Below are positions 53,625 to 62,456 of a stretch of 64,000 nt of DNA, piece by piece; the first letter of the stretch is position 1, and each line of letters opens with the position of its first letter. Source of the DNA: DATFJT01 sp965230755 (GTDB lineage: Bacteria; Bacteroidota; Bacteroidia; Chitinophagales; Saprospiraceae); assembly GCA_965230755.1 (NCBI GenBank), contig CBDDLT010000010.1:62001-126000 (forward strand). The letters are read 5' to 3'. The notes under the pieces were generated by a model, which was not told the origin of the DNA, did not search any database, and was given only the letters and a program-made list of their open reading frames with translations. The translations under genes were made by a program, and so were the position numbers.

Positions 53625-55025
53625 ATGAAGTATGATTTAATCGTTGTTGGAAGTGGTCCGGGCGGATATGTTGCCGCCATTCGAGCTTCACAGTTGGGCA
53701 TGAAAGTAGCTTGTGTCGAAAAGGAGTCTGTAGGTGGAATATGTTTGAACTGGGGTTGCATTCCGACCAAAGCTTTATTGAAAAGTGCACAGGTCTTCAA
53801 TTATATCAATCATGCCGAGGACTATGGCATAGAAATAAAATCTCCTAAAGCCAATTTTGAAAAGGTAATCAAAAGGTCTCGGGATGTAGCCGATGGAATG
53901 AGCAAGGGAGTCAATTTTCTTTTCAGAAAGAATAAGATAGACCTGATCAACGGATTTGGCACTCTTCTAAGAGGCAAAAAGGTTCAGGTAGACGACGCGG
54001 AAGGCAATAGCAAAATATACGAGGCAGATCATATCATTGTAGCTACTGGTGCCAGAGCAAAATCACTTCCTAATCTACCCATCGACAACGAGAACATCAT
54101 CGATTATAGAAAAGCCATGTCGATGGACAAGCTTCCCAAAAGAATGGTTGTCGTAGGAGCGGGTGCCATTGGAGTAGAATTCGCCTATTTCTATCATTCC
54201 TTGGGAACTGAAGTTACTGTCATTGAATATATGAAACAGGGACTAGTTCCACGAGAAGATAAGGATGTATCGCGAGAATTGAATAAAATATTCAAGAAAC
54301 GCGGAATCAATGTACTTGCGGACACAGCTGTTCTTGAAGTGAATAAAAAAGGAGGCCATCTAGAAGTAAGTTATCAAAAGAACGGATCAGATAAGAAAGA
54401 AATGATGGCTTGTGATGTTGTGTTATCCGCTGTTGGGGTGGTTCCAAATACTTCGGGAATTGGTCTTGAAACCGTTGGCGTTAAAACCAACAAGCATGGA
54501 CAAATTGAAGTCAATAGTTATTGCGAAACAAATGTATCGGGCATTTATGCTATTGGTGATTGTATACCAGGTCCTGCCCTAGCCCACGTCGCTAGTGCTG
54601 AAGGAATCCTGTGTGTAGAGAAAATAAAAGGCCTTCATGTCGAGCCTATTAATTACAATAATATTCCTTCTTGTACCTATTGTAAGCCTGAAGTTGCTTC
54701 TGTAGGATATACAGAAAGCCAGGCAAAAGAAGCCGGATTTGAACTTAGAGTGGGTAAATTCCCATTTAGTGCGAGTGGAAAAGCTTCTGCTTCTGGATCT
54801 AAGGAAGGCTTTGTGAAGGTAATTTATGACAAGAAATACGGAGAGCTACTTGGAGCTCACTTTATAGGGGATAATGTTACTGAGATGATTGCAGAGATCG
54901 TTGCGGCTAGAAAACTTGAAACAACCGGTCATGAGATCATAAAAGCTATTCATCCTCATCCAACCATGAGTGAGGCGGTGATGGAAGCATCGGCTGCTGC
55001 TTATGACGAGGTCATTCATCTGTAA
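53625..55025 (+). CDS. lpdA: Dihydrolipoyl dehydrogenase
   Basis: A 466-aa E3 component of 2-oxoacid dehydrogenase complexes. It has the FAD motif VVGSGPGGYVAA (residues 7-18) and the redox disulphide in GGICLNWGCIPT (Cys40 and Cys45). The NAD motif is VVVGAGAIGVEFAYF, and HPHPTMSEAVMEA is the C-terminal catalytic His-Glu pair. It is transcribed alone, with a hairpin (55066-55091) after its stop. Confidence 0.97.
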   Translation: MKYDLIVVGSGPGGYVAAIRASQLGMKVACVEKESVGGICLNWGCIPTKALLKSAQVFNYINHAEDYGIEIKSPKANFEKVIKRSRDVADGMSKGVNFLFRKNKIDLINGFGTLLRGKKVQVDDAEGNSKIYEADHIIVATGARAKSLPNLPIDNENIIDYRKAMSMDKLPKRMVVVGAGAIGVEFAYFYHSLGTEVTVIEYMKQGLVPREDKDVSRELNKIFKKRGINVLADTAVLEVNKKGGHLEVSYQKNGSDKKEMMACDVVLSAVGVVPNTSGIGLETVGVKTNKHGQIEVNSYCETNVSGIYAIGDCIPGPALAHVASAEGILCVEKIKGLHVEPINYNNIPSCTYCKPEVASVGYTESQAKEAGFELRVGKFPFSASGKASASGSKEGFVKVIYDKKYGELLGAHFIGDNVTEMIAEIVAARKLETTGHEIIKAIHPHPTMSEAVMEASAAAYDEVIHL

Positions 55026-55065
55026 ACTTATTGCAGATTGTAGGGGATGCGAGAAAATTGCAGAG

Positions 55066-55091
55066 GGGAAGTCATCAATCGATGGCTTCCC
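55066..55091 (+). terminator. Stem-loop after lpdA
   Basis: GGGAAGTCATC pairs with GATGGCTTCCC around an AATC loop (11-bp stem with one T-G pair). It lies 40 bp after the stop. There is no long T tract, so termination here is likely but not certain. Confidence 0.55.
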
Positions 55092-55204
55092 ATATTTCAC
55101 AAATAATTCACACCTATCACTGGAAATTACTGAGGAATTATAACTATATTGAAGCACTCCTGAGAATCAATCAATTTGTTTAACCTTTATATTAAAATTT
55201 TAGA

Positions 55205-55549
55205 ATGAGTAAATTTGATGAAGCTTTAGAATTGTACCAAAAAGATATGGCTGAAAAAATGAACATATCAGGTGTTGATTCTGACTTGTTAACTGCAGTT
55301 GCAAAAGGATTGGGTCCATCTATTTATAATGCTGATGCAGCGATGGTTTCTTGTACTGATCCGGAGGAATTGGCAAGAGTTAAAAACAATTTCTTGATTG
55401 GCAAGTTAGGGCTTGATGATGGCGGTCATTTGGATAGTGCCATTAAAGAGGTTTGTGAAGAAATGGGTTCTTCTAATAGACAAAAACACCGTGCGGTATT
55501 CTATTATTTGTTGACCAAGAAATTCAATAAAGAATCAATCTACGGATAA
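55205..55549 (+). CDS. DUF2853 family protein
   Basis: A 114-aa cytoplasmic protein. It has the layout of the DUF2853 family (a conserved DAAMVSC.D..EL region, NNFLIGKLGL and RHAVFYYLL-like end; here HRAVFYYLLTKKF). No function is known for the family. It is followed by a strong terminator and faces the SCP2 gene. Confidence 0.88.
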   Translation: MSKFDEALELYQKDMAEKMNISGVDSDLLTAVAKGLGPSIYNADAAMVSCTDPEELARVKNNFLIGKLGLDDGGHLDSAIKEVCEEMGSSNRQKHRAVFYYLLTKKFNKESIYG

Positions 55550-55567
55550 ATCGAAAGATTTGAGAAT

Positions 55568-55602
55568 AAAAAAAGGAAACCGAATATTGGTTTCCTTTTT
55601 TT
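55568..55602. terminator. Bidirectional terminator between DUF2853 and SCP2 genes
   Basis: GGAAACC pairs with GGTTTCC around a six-base loop (GAATAT), with an A7 run on one side and a T7 run on the other. It can stop transcription from both convergent genes. Confidence 0.85.
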
Positions 55603-55604
55603 AT

Positions 55605-55919
55605 TTACATCACACCAAAAATTTTGGCGTATTTCAACATCAGCCCGGTATTACTGACTTTTATTTTTCCCATCATCAATGCCATCATAGGATTGGATTT
55701 TCCATTGATAACTTTTTGAAATTCATCCGCATCACCAGATACCACACATTCAGGACTTCCCGACAATCCCTCAGATACATCACATTTTCCATCTTCCAAC
55801 GAAACCGTATACTGCATTCCATCTTTGAAATCAAAATGGAAGTTGGTACTCATACCTTCTATGGCGTCAGGAGATATTTTAGTGGGAAGTGTAAGAAAGA
55901 AATCTTCTAAACTTTTCAT
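55605..55919 (-). CDS. SCP2 sterol-transfer-family domain protein
   Basis: A 104-aa single-domain protein. FHFDFKDGMQYTVSLEDGKC, CVVSGDADEFQKVINGKSNPM and KIKVSNTGLMLKYAKIF are the SCP2 blocks. It would bind lipids or other hydrophobic ligands. The length fits a stand-alone SCP2 protein. It faces the DUF2853 gene across a shared terminator. Confidence 0.85.
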   Translation of the reverse strand: MKSLEDFFLTLPTKISPDAIEGMSTNFHFDFKDGMQYTVSLEDGKCDVSEGLSGSPECVVSGDADEFQKVINGKSNPMMALMMGKIKVSNTGLMLKYAKIFGVM

Positions 55920-56006
55920 CCGTTAAATTTTACATTATTCAGAAGCCCAATTTATTATAAAAATTCTGTTTCGAAAGAACAGAAATGATTAAAATTCCAC
56001 GCTAAT

Positions 56007-56555
56007 TTACTCTTCGCCTTTGGCTTCATCGAAACTAAGTGCTGCTCCATTCACACAGTATCGCAATCCCGTCGGTCGCGGGCCATCACTAAAAACATGT
56101 CCCAAATGACCATCGCAGCGTCCACAAACTATTTCCGTCCTAATCATTCCATGAGAAAAGTCTTGAATTTCAAGTACATTTTGATCTCCAATTTCATCAT
56201 AGAAACTAGGCCATCCCGTTCCGGACTTAAATTTAGTATCGCTAGAGAATAAGGGTAAACTGCATCCGGCACAATTATAGGTCCCCTCCGATTTATTATT
56301 CAAATAAGGACCGGTAAATGCTCTTTCAGTACCTTTCTGTCTCAAAATTCGAAATTCCTCAGAGCTCAATCTACTTTTCCATTCCTCCTCCGACAAAACA
56401 ACTTTGCCTTCATCATTGGGCTTCAGAGTGTCCAATAATCCGTATTCCTTAACCACAGGTTTTGGATCATGAGACTTGGATCGAACAAATAATACAGCGA
56501 TTAAAACAACTGCTGCAACGGGCAAAATCCTCAATGCTATGTTTTTAACGTTCAT
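56007..56555 (-). CDS. msrB: Peptide methionine (R)-S-oxide reductase
   Basis: A 182-aa enzyme with an N-terminal membrane anchor or signal (ILPVAAVVLIAVLFV). Zinc-binding Cys pairs are in NCAGCSLPLF and CGRCDGHLGH, and the catalytic Cys is in RYCVNGAALSF (Cys167). It repairs oxidised methionine residues in proteins. The anchor suggests an envelope location. Confidence 0.95.
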   Translation of the reverse strand: MNVKNIALRILPVAAVVLIAVLFVRSKSHDPKPVVKEYGLLDTLKPNDEGKVVLSEEEWKSRLSSEEFRILRQKGTERAFTGPYLNNKSEGTYNCAGCSLPLFSSDTKFKSGTGWPSFYDEIGDQNVLEIQDFSHGMIRTEIVCGRCDGHLGHVFSDGPRPTGLRYCVNGAALSFDEAKGEE

Positions 56556-56610
56556 ATGACTAAAACTTGAGTTTTATGATAGTTGTTGTACTCTTGAAAA
56601 GTGGGTTTCC

Positions 56611-56750
56611 TAATTCCCAATTCCTAATTCCCAATTCCTAATTCCCAATTCCTAATTCCCAATTCCTAATTCCCAATTCCTAATTCCCAATTCCTAATTC
56701 CCAATTCCTAATTCCCAATTCCTAATTCCTAATTCCCAATTCTTAATTCC
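56611..56750 (-). repeat. Heptanucleotide repeat array at the 3' end of an outer-membrane gene
   Basis: About 20 units of 7 bases, alternating GGAATTA and GGAATTG (minus strand), nearly perfect, 140 bp long. One unit pair is out of the alternation. It includes the stop codon of the 300-aa gene. G-rich in the sense direction of that gene. Confidence 0.9.
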
Positions 56751-57642
56751 TAGACAAATCAAGAAATACCCCTGCAGAATACGAAGGTGCCGCCGCGATG
56801 ATTTCTCCGCGCATGGCTCCAGCTGCTCCAAGAGATACACCAAATTTATCCGTTAAGTAATAATTGAACTCAAGACCCACGCTGATAAATTCAGTATTAT
56901 TAGCAAATATGCTGGTGCTTGTTGCACTTTCTGCGGTATCTCCGTTCTTGAATGATTCTATCGCATCGATCTTCAAACTAGTCCATAACTTAGAATCAAA
57001 TAATGCTGTTCCTAATTCTACTCCCCATCTAAATTCTTCTGAAAAGCCCTCTGTTCTATGATTTACCCCAGCATAAACACTGCTATACGCTGGTAAGGAC
57101 CCCAGACTAAAACCTCTTCCTGCATCAAGGCGTATCATTTGATTAAACTCACCATCTCCCGTTTGTAAGTTACCTTGAGAGCCACCTTCGGTTTTACCCG
57201 TGGGAATTCCAAAAATAACACTTGCCGATACTGGTATTTTGGCTCCTGGGCGAGTCAATCCATATTTCAGTCCAAGATCAATATCACCAATCGAATTGAT
57301 GGCTTCTCCTTTCACCAAAACATCATTGGTAGTAGAGGATACCAGATTGTTCATGTAATTTCTAGAAAATAAATTCGCATTAACCAAACCGGTTAGCCTA
57401 TCAGTTATACCGTGCTCCGCATAGAAAAAGGTATTATAAATGCCAGTGGTAACATTGGGATCTAATTTTCCGGCATCCGTGAAATGCTCGTCGAATACTA
57501 CCCACCATTCTGACAACTTATAGTATCCATTGCCCTTTTTCTGTGGCCATGGCCCTCCGGCAAAAACGGCCGTTGAGGCTGAAAAAACCAATACGAGACT
57601 CAAAACACTTATTCGTGCTATCCAATTATTCAATCCTACCAT
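56743..57642 (-). CDS. Outer-membrane beta-barrel protein (299 aa)
   Basis: The signal peptide ends near ASTAVFAG. The rest is a set of alternating strands (YYKLSEWWVVFDEHF, GDIDLGLKYGLTRPG, PVSASVIFGIPTGKTEGG, FISVGLEFNYYLTDKFGVSLG) that fit a transporter-like or phenol-degradation-gene-like outer-membrane barrel. The ATG at 57642 is preferred over a GTG at 57645. It overlaps the BIG2 gene by 17 bp (translational coupling). The stop codon lies inside the heptad array. Confidence 0.65.
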   Translation of the reverse strand: MVGLNNWIARISVLSLVLVFSASTAVFAGGPWPQKKGNGYYKLSEWWVVFDEHFTDAGKLDPNVTTGIYNTFFYAEHGITDRLTGLVNANLFSRNYMNNLVSSTTNDVLVKGEAINSIGDIDLGLKYGLTRPGAKIPVSASVIFGIPTGKTEGGSQGNLQTGDGEFNQMIRLDAGRGFSLGSLPAYSSVYAGVNHRTEGFSEEFRWGVELGTALFDSKLWTSLKIDAIESFKNGDTAESATSTSIFANNTEFISVGLEFNYYLTDKFGVSLGAAGAMRGEIIAAAPSYSAGVFLDLSRN

Positions 57643-58315
57643 CACCTACTTTAACATTAAAAGGTTTACAAAAATATAGTACAAAGGCATATTCATTGAT
57701 ATTGGTATTTGGGATCGTATAACTATGACTGCCATTGAAGACTTCTACCGCCCCTATTTCAAGAGCGCCATTGGTCGTATTCGCATTATTTGTTAAATAG
57801 ATATACAAACCGGGGAGCGAAGTAGAGGCGGTATAGTTGTCGTCAAACTCCAATTCCAGGTCATCTCCATTGGCTCTTAAAGTAAAATCACCACTCAATC
57901 TATAAGAACTTGTCGTTCGAATCATTCCTGACTTTACAATATCCATCATAACAGTTCTCTGTCCTACAACTACTTCCATCTCAGCAACCAGATCGATGCT
58001 ATCTAATTCGTATTGGACAGTAATAGTACTTGTTCCAATTGCCAAGGCTTGTGCCAAGCCATTGGCATCAATGCTGATGATTTGTTCATTACTACTACTC
58101 CATTGAGGTATAATCTCTTCTTCAAGTCCAACATTATTGAGATACATATATTCGAACTGAAACTCCTGATTTAATCCGATCGTATCCACCGTCGAAGTGA
58201 TGCGAAGTACCGGATCTACCTCATCCATTACAAAATCGTCCTTGATGCAGGCATTCAAAAGGACTATACTCAGTAAAAACAAAAAATAACGTGACATAAG
58301 CTTAATTTTCTTCAT
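57626..58315 (-). CDS. Lipoprotein with a bacterial Ig-like (BIG2) domain
   Basis: A 229-aa protein with lipobox LNAC (Cys near 22). A BIG2 domain follows (PVLRITSTVDTIGLNQEFQF, WSSSNEQIISIDANGLAQALAIGTSTITV). The remainder is beta-rich (SYRLSGDFTLRANGDDLELEFD) and may be a second Ig-like module. The stop overlaps the next gene. It may act as a partner for the barrel protein. Function is unknown. Confidence 0.75.
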   Translation of the reverse strand: MKKIKLMSRYFLFLLSIVLLNACIKDDFVMDEVDPVLRITSTVDTIGLNQEFQFEYMYLNNVGLEEEIIPQWSSSNEQIISIDANGLAQALAIGTSTITVQYELDSIDLVAEMEVVVGQRTVMMDIVKSGMIRTTSSYRLSGDFTLRANGDDLELEFDDNYTASTSLPGLYIYLTNNANTTNGALEIGAVEVFNGSHSYTIPNTNINEYAFVLYFCKPFNVKVGDGRIE

Positions 58316-58473
58316 TCGATAAGAATATGACCAAAATAACCAATTGGTTGTCCGGTGCTCCTACAACATTAGAGATTCCACTTATATTTTGAAAGTAATT
58401 GTCAGGTAGAGAACATTTACAATGTTTAGATAAATGTTCTTTCAACTATTGACAAAACGCATTAGGCTGTATT

Positions 58474-60171
58474 CTAGCAATACTTTTTCGCGTATTGCCT
58501 GGCCTCATGCCTTTCCTTCATTAGCCGATCCAAGCTTTTCTGAATGAATGCTTTTTCTTCCTCGAAAGCCCTCTCTTTAAATCCGGAATTGATATCGTAT
58601 TCCTCCAGAATGGCTAGATCAAGTTGGGCAAGCTTTTCGCTTTTCTCTAATTCTAAGCCGTCCCTTTCTTTCATCAAATTCTTTAATCTATTGCTTATAG
58701 ATGAAGGAACTTCTAAATTATTCTTTTCGAATTGATCGATGGATCTTTGGGTAGAACTAATTTTCGTTTTGTTGGCATTCAAGGCCAGGTTTATTTCTTT
58801 TATTCTAGTACTTAATTCAGTTTTTAGTGCTGCTAACTCTGCCAAGCGCTCCTTCTTATGATACCGTTGATATGTCTCTGCTTCTTTATTGACTGCCTGC
58901 CTTCGCCCTTTAAAAAACTCAATAGAATCCGACTTTTCCTGTACTAAATTCTTATAGAACGTGCACCACTTAGCTTCTATAGGCCAATCCACTTTATCCA
59001 ATTGTTCCAAACAATCTTTGCAAGCATTATTCCTATTGAAATTGCCACTGCCATCCTTTTTTTCCATGGTGTTGACAAAGCGTTCGTATTCTTCCTTTAC
59101 ACCATTGGGAGTAAGATTCAATTTGTGCCCACTGACTGAACCCTCAGAGGAAACAATGTCCGCTACGTGCAGGTTATCCAAATCCGCTTCCCATTCTCCA
59201 TTTACACATCTCATAATTGGCCAGCAGGTGACCGCGGTACTTTCATACCATATTTCCCAATATACTTCCTGTTGGCTGTTGTTGATGCGTTTGCCCAAAC
59301 CTGTGGCTCCATTGGCACCAGCCCGTAATGCGCTCAGGTAAAAAGTTGCCAGCGAAGTCATATCTGAAAATTGCGTACCTCCAGGGTTAAACTCAAGAGC
59401 AACCATTTGATTTTCACTTGCCCAGCCCAACGCCTTTAATTTCTCTTGTAGGTGATGACCCTTTCTCAGTTCTCCGGGATGATTGTACAAATTGACCAAA
59501 TCTTTCTTAAGTCCTAAACTTTGAACAAGCATATCAGATAAAAGAGACCATGCACTTGCAGGTAATTCGACCCCAACTTGAGATCGTTGCAAAAACATCG
59601 GTTTCTTCACAGAATGAGCTCTGTAATAAATCTTAGTAATCGCCTTATCTTTTAGGTATTTCACATTTTGCTCGCAATCGGGTTTCCTTTCAGTGACACG
59701 CTCCTCCTTTTCGTCACCTTCTTCCTTATTCTCTTCTTCGGTACTTTGGTCTCTATTTGTACTTCCTTCAGCTTCTATTAAGCTCCAATGAAACTTAACA
59801 TTCTCCTTAAAATCACCACGAGATCCTTTCTGAATCACGCTGTACTGCCCTCGAATCGACTTCCCATCTTCAGCGACGAAAATATTAAACAAGTTTCCTC
59901 TTCTTCCAATTGATTTTTCTGTCCAAGTTCCTGTCCAATGTCCATTTTTACGATACAACTCCACAAATCCTTTGTCATCTACGTACGTATCGGTATAGGT
60001 TCCTACAACTTTACCATTCTGATGAGCGATGGTCATTTTGCTCCATCCTTGCCATTTACCAGCAATGGGCATTGGGAACTTAGTGCTTTCCTGCTGTGCT
60101 TGAACATATGAAAAGCAGAATAGCATTGACAAACACAAACTAGCTACTATTGTGCAGTATTTCCCATTCAT
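58474..60171 (-). CDS. Secreted coiled-coil protein of unknown function (565 aa)
   Basis: The signal peptide (SLCLSMLFCFSYVQA) is followed by a beta-rich N-domain (about 35-135, WQGWSKMTIAHQNGKVVGTY, KNGHWTGTW), an acidic linker with EEEN/EEGDEKEE, and a central region with six or more Cys. Residues about 430-565 form a long charged coiled coil (ELSTRIKEINLALNANKTKI). No family is recognised. It is alone in its transcription unit. Confidence 0.55.
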   Translation of the reverse strand: MNGKYCTIVASLCLSMLFCFSYVQAQQESTKFPMPIAGKWQGWSKMTIAHQNGKVVGTYTDTYVDDKGFVELYRKNGHWTGTWTEKSIGRRGNLFNIFVAEDGKSIRGQYSVIQKGSRGDFKENVKFHWSLIEAEGSTNRDQSTEEENKEEGDEKEERVTERKPDCEQNVKYLKDKAITKIYYRAHSVKKPMFLQRSQVGVELPASAWSLLSDMLVQSLGLKKDLVNLYNHPGELRKGHHLQEKLKALGWASENQMVALEFNPGGTQFSDMTSLATFYLSALRAGANGATGLGKRINNSQQEVYWEIWYESTAVTCWPIMRCVNGEWEADLDNLHVADIVSSEGSVSGHKLNLTPNGVKEEYERFVNTMEKKDGSGNFNRNNACKDCLEQLDKVDWPIEAKWCTFYKNLVQEKSDSIEFFKGRRQAVNKEAETYQRYHKKERLAELAALKTELSTRIKEINLALNANKTKISSTQRSIDQFEKNNLEVPSSISNRLKNLMKERDGLELEKSEKLAQLDLAILEEYDINSGFKERAFEEEKAFIQKSLDRLMKERHEARQYAKKYC

Positions 60172-60454
60172 ATTAATGTTGATTTAATCGTTTGAAATTA
60201 ATCTTAGTTTGGCGCATCCTTCATAAGCCGGAATATAATATGAGAAAGATAAGGTAAAAATGGAAGATAATCCAGGCTTCGGCTTCGCTCAGCCTTACCC
60301 TATTATCCAATTATTGCGTAATGTAGAGTTTTTATGAAGTTTCGGTTTCTATCAGCCTGACCAGTTAGAACAGAATATAACTTAGAAGGCCCAAAGACCC
60401 ATAACCAAAGACCTAACTCTCAAGTCCCAAGTCCCAAGTTCTAGATCCTAAATC
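60172..60454. other. Intergenic region with a stem-loop and a heptad tract
   Basis: AGGCT (60271) and AGCCT can pair inside a longer imperfect palindrome (GATAAT and ATTATC, about 60260-60308). From 60383 a tract of 7-base units (CCAAAGA, CCTAACT, CCCAAGT and others) runs to the rimO stop. No gene is visible in this gap. Confidence 0.45.
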
Positions 60455-60460
60455 CTAGAC
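60383..60460 (-). repeat. Degenerate heptanucleotide repeat tract at the rimO stop
   Basis: About 11 units of 7 bases, including two identical CCCAAGT in a row, with the unit start CC or CT kept in phase. On the minus strand the units are G-rich (ACTTGGG, ATTTAGG). The tract reaches the stop codon TAG of rimO. Confidence 0.65.
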
Positions 60461-61768
60461 TCCAACAACTTCTCCATAAATATCGAAAGCTTCAACATCC
60501 GTAATTCGAACCTCTGCAAAATCGCCGATGGAAACATATGTTTGGGAAGCGTCGACTTTTACTTCGTTGTCGACTTCAGGTGAATCGAATTCCGTTCTAC
60601 CAATAAAATAAGAACCTTCCTTTCTATCGAATAAAACCTTATAAGTTTGACCAATTTTAGCTGCATTCAAATCAAAAGAAATCTCACTTTGAAGTTCCAT
60701 CAACTGATTGGTTCTTTCTATTTTCACTTCGTCCGGAACATCATCTTCCAGGTCATAGGCAGAAGTTCCTTCCTCGTGGCTATACTGAAATACCCCTACC
60801 CGATCAAACCGCATTCGACGAACCAAATCCATCAGATACTGAAAATCTTCTTCTCTTTCACCAGGGAAACCTACCAAAAAGGTTGTTCTAATGGCTATTC
60901 CAGGCACCATTTCTCGAATACGATCAATGAGATCTTCTTGCGTCTTAGAATCCGTCTGCCGTTTCATTAGTTTGAGCATATGATCAGAACCGTGTTGTAG
61001 CGGAATATCCAGATAATTACATATTTTCTTTTGCCTGGCCATGGTCTCTATCACATCCAAGGGAAACTTTGTTGGATACGCATAATGTAAACGAATCCAT
61101 TCTATTCCATCGACTTCACACAAAGCGTCGAGCAGATCTGATAATGCACGTTTTTTATAAATATCCAAACCATAATAGGTCAATTCCTGAGCAATCAGAA
61201 TCAATTCCTTTACGCCTAACTTGGCTAAGTGCTGGGCTTCTTTGACCAAGGAATCAATGGTTCTTGAGATATGTTTACCTCTCATAAGTGGAATCGCACA
61301 AAAACTACACGTTCGATTACATCCCTCAGATATTTTTAGATAAGCAAAATGATTCAAAGTTGAATGTAGTCTTTCGCCAATCAACTCGTGTTTGTAATCT
61401 ATCTTGAATTTGGAAAGCAATCCAGGTAATTCCATCGTACCAAAGAAGGCATCTACCTCAGGAATATCTCTTTGCAAATCCTCTTTATAGCGTTCGGAAA
61501 GGCATCCGGTGACGTAAAGTTTCTCTATCTCCCCTTTCTTCTTGCGATCCGCGTAGTGCAAAATGGTATCGACCGATTCTTCCTTTGCTAAGTCAATAAA
61601 CCCGCACGTATTGACCACAATAATATTAGATCCTTCGTCTTGATTATGATCAACTTTTTCATAACCTGTTTTTAACTGAGTAATAATATTTTCTGAATCA
61701 ACTACGTTCTTTGAGCAACCAAGTGTTATCACACTAATTTGGTCCTGTTCCGTTTTTTTTGTTTTCAA
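60455..61768 (-). CDS. rimO: Ribosomal protein S12 methylthiotransferase
   Basis: A 437-aa radical SAM enzyme that methylthiolates Asp of ribosomal protein S12. The N-terminal UPF0004 domain gives the first cluster (GCSKNVVDS, NTCGF, GCLSERY). The radical SAM motif is SEGCNRTCSFCAIP. The C-terminal TRAM domain ends the protein. Its start lies 33 bp from the divergent gene at 61802. Confidence 0.95.
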   Translation of the reverse strand: MKTKKTEQDQISVITLGCSKNVVDSENIITQLKTGYEKVDHNQDEGSNIIVVNTCGFIDLAKEESVDTILHYADRKKKGEIEKLYVTGCLSERYKEDLQRDIPEVDAFFGTMELPGLLSKFKIDYKHELIGERLHSTLNHFAYLKISEGCNRTCSFCAIPLMRGKHISRTIDSLVKEAQHLAKLGVKELILIAQELTYYGLDIYKKRALSDLLDALCEVDGIEWIRLHYAYPTKFPLDVIETMARQKKICNYLDIPLQHGSDHMLKLMKRQTDSKTQEDLIDRIREMVPGIAIRTTFLVGFPGEREEDFQYLMDLVRRMRFDRVGVFQYSHEEGTSAYDLEDDVPDEVKIERTNQLMELQSEISFDLNAAKIGQTYKVLFDRKEGSYFIGRTEFDSPEVDNEVKVDASQTYVSIGDFAEVRITDVEAFDIYGEVVGV

Positions 61769-61801
61769 ATCAGTATCTTGCTATATCTAAATCGCAATAT
61801 T

Positions 61802-62434
61802 ATGAATTTAAGACGACTTGTGCTGCTGGGTCCTTGCTTAGTTTGCTTTTTTTGTCTCGAAGCTCAAATTGGCGTTGGGCTTGCTTACTTCAACGAAGCA
61901 GTTGATGATCTGCAAATCAACAACACAACAGTAAGCACTAATATTGAAAATTATCACGTCAATCTTCACTATGAAATTGGACTAAAGAATTTCCGCGTTA
62001 ATTTTCTGCCAGGTCTAGATTATACCATGGCCATTGAACAAGATATCAATGAGCAAACACTCAAACAGAGTTCCATCGGCATTTCGGTGCCTGTACGCGC
62101 TTATGTTTTATCTATAGACGGCGACTGTAATTGTCCCACGTTTTCTCAGTCTTCTAATTTCTTTTCCAAAGGATTCTTTTTTGAGTTGTATACGGCCATC
62201 AGAAACTTTAAGAGTGAAACGAATAACAGTGAAACTGATGATCTGAACTATTTGATAGGTTTGGGCCTAGGACTGGACATCGGAATATCTGAACAATTTA
62301 CTTGTACTATATTTGCCAAAACCGGAAGGATGATCAATCAATCCATTGGTAATGAATTGGCTCCTTTCGTGAGCGAAGACGAATTAAGTAGTTTTAACAA
62401 CCTCGGATTGGAATTGAAGTACTATTTAGATTGA
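61802..62434 (+). CDS. Outer-membrane-like protein of unknown function (210 aa)
   Basis: The ATG at 61802 gives a signal peptide (LRRLVLLGPCLVCFFCLEAQ). A longer frame starts at 61739 but would overlap rimO. The mature part (VNLHYEIGLKNFRVNFLPGLD, YLIGLGLGLDIGIS, LELKYYLD) resembles a small beta-barrel. It is 22 bp upstream of panB and may share its transcript. Confidence 0.6.
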   Translation: MNLRRLVLLGPCLVCFFCLEAQIGVGLAYFNEAVDDLQINNTTVSTNIENYHVNLHYEIGLKNFRVNFLPGLDYTMAIEQDINEQTLKQSSIGISVPVRAYVLSIDGDCNCPTFSQSSNFFSKGFFFELYTAIRNFKSETNNSETDDLNYLIGLGLGLDIGISEQFTCTIFAKTGRMINQSIGNELAPFVSEDELSSFNNLGLELKYYLD

Positions 62435-62456
62435 ATTTTCAATATAGATCTTATTT

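Noticed and set aside
55560..55910. 116-codon plus-strand frame
   Set aside because: It is antisense to the SCP2 gene and begins inside the terminator hairpin.
56611..56750. CRISPR array
   Set aside because: The units are 7/14 bp with no spacers, and no cas genes are present.
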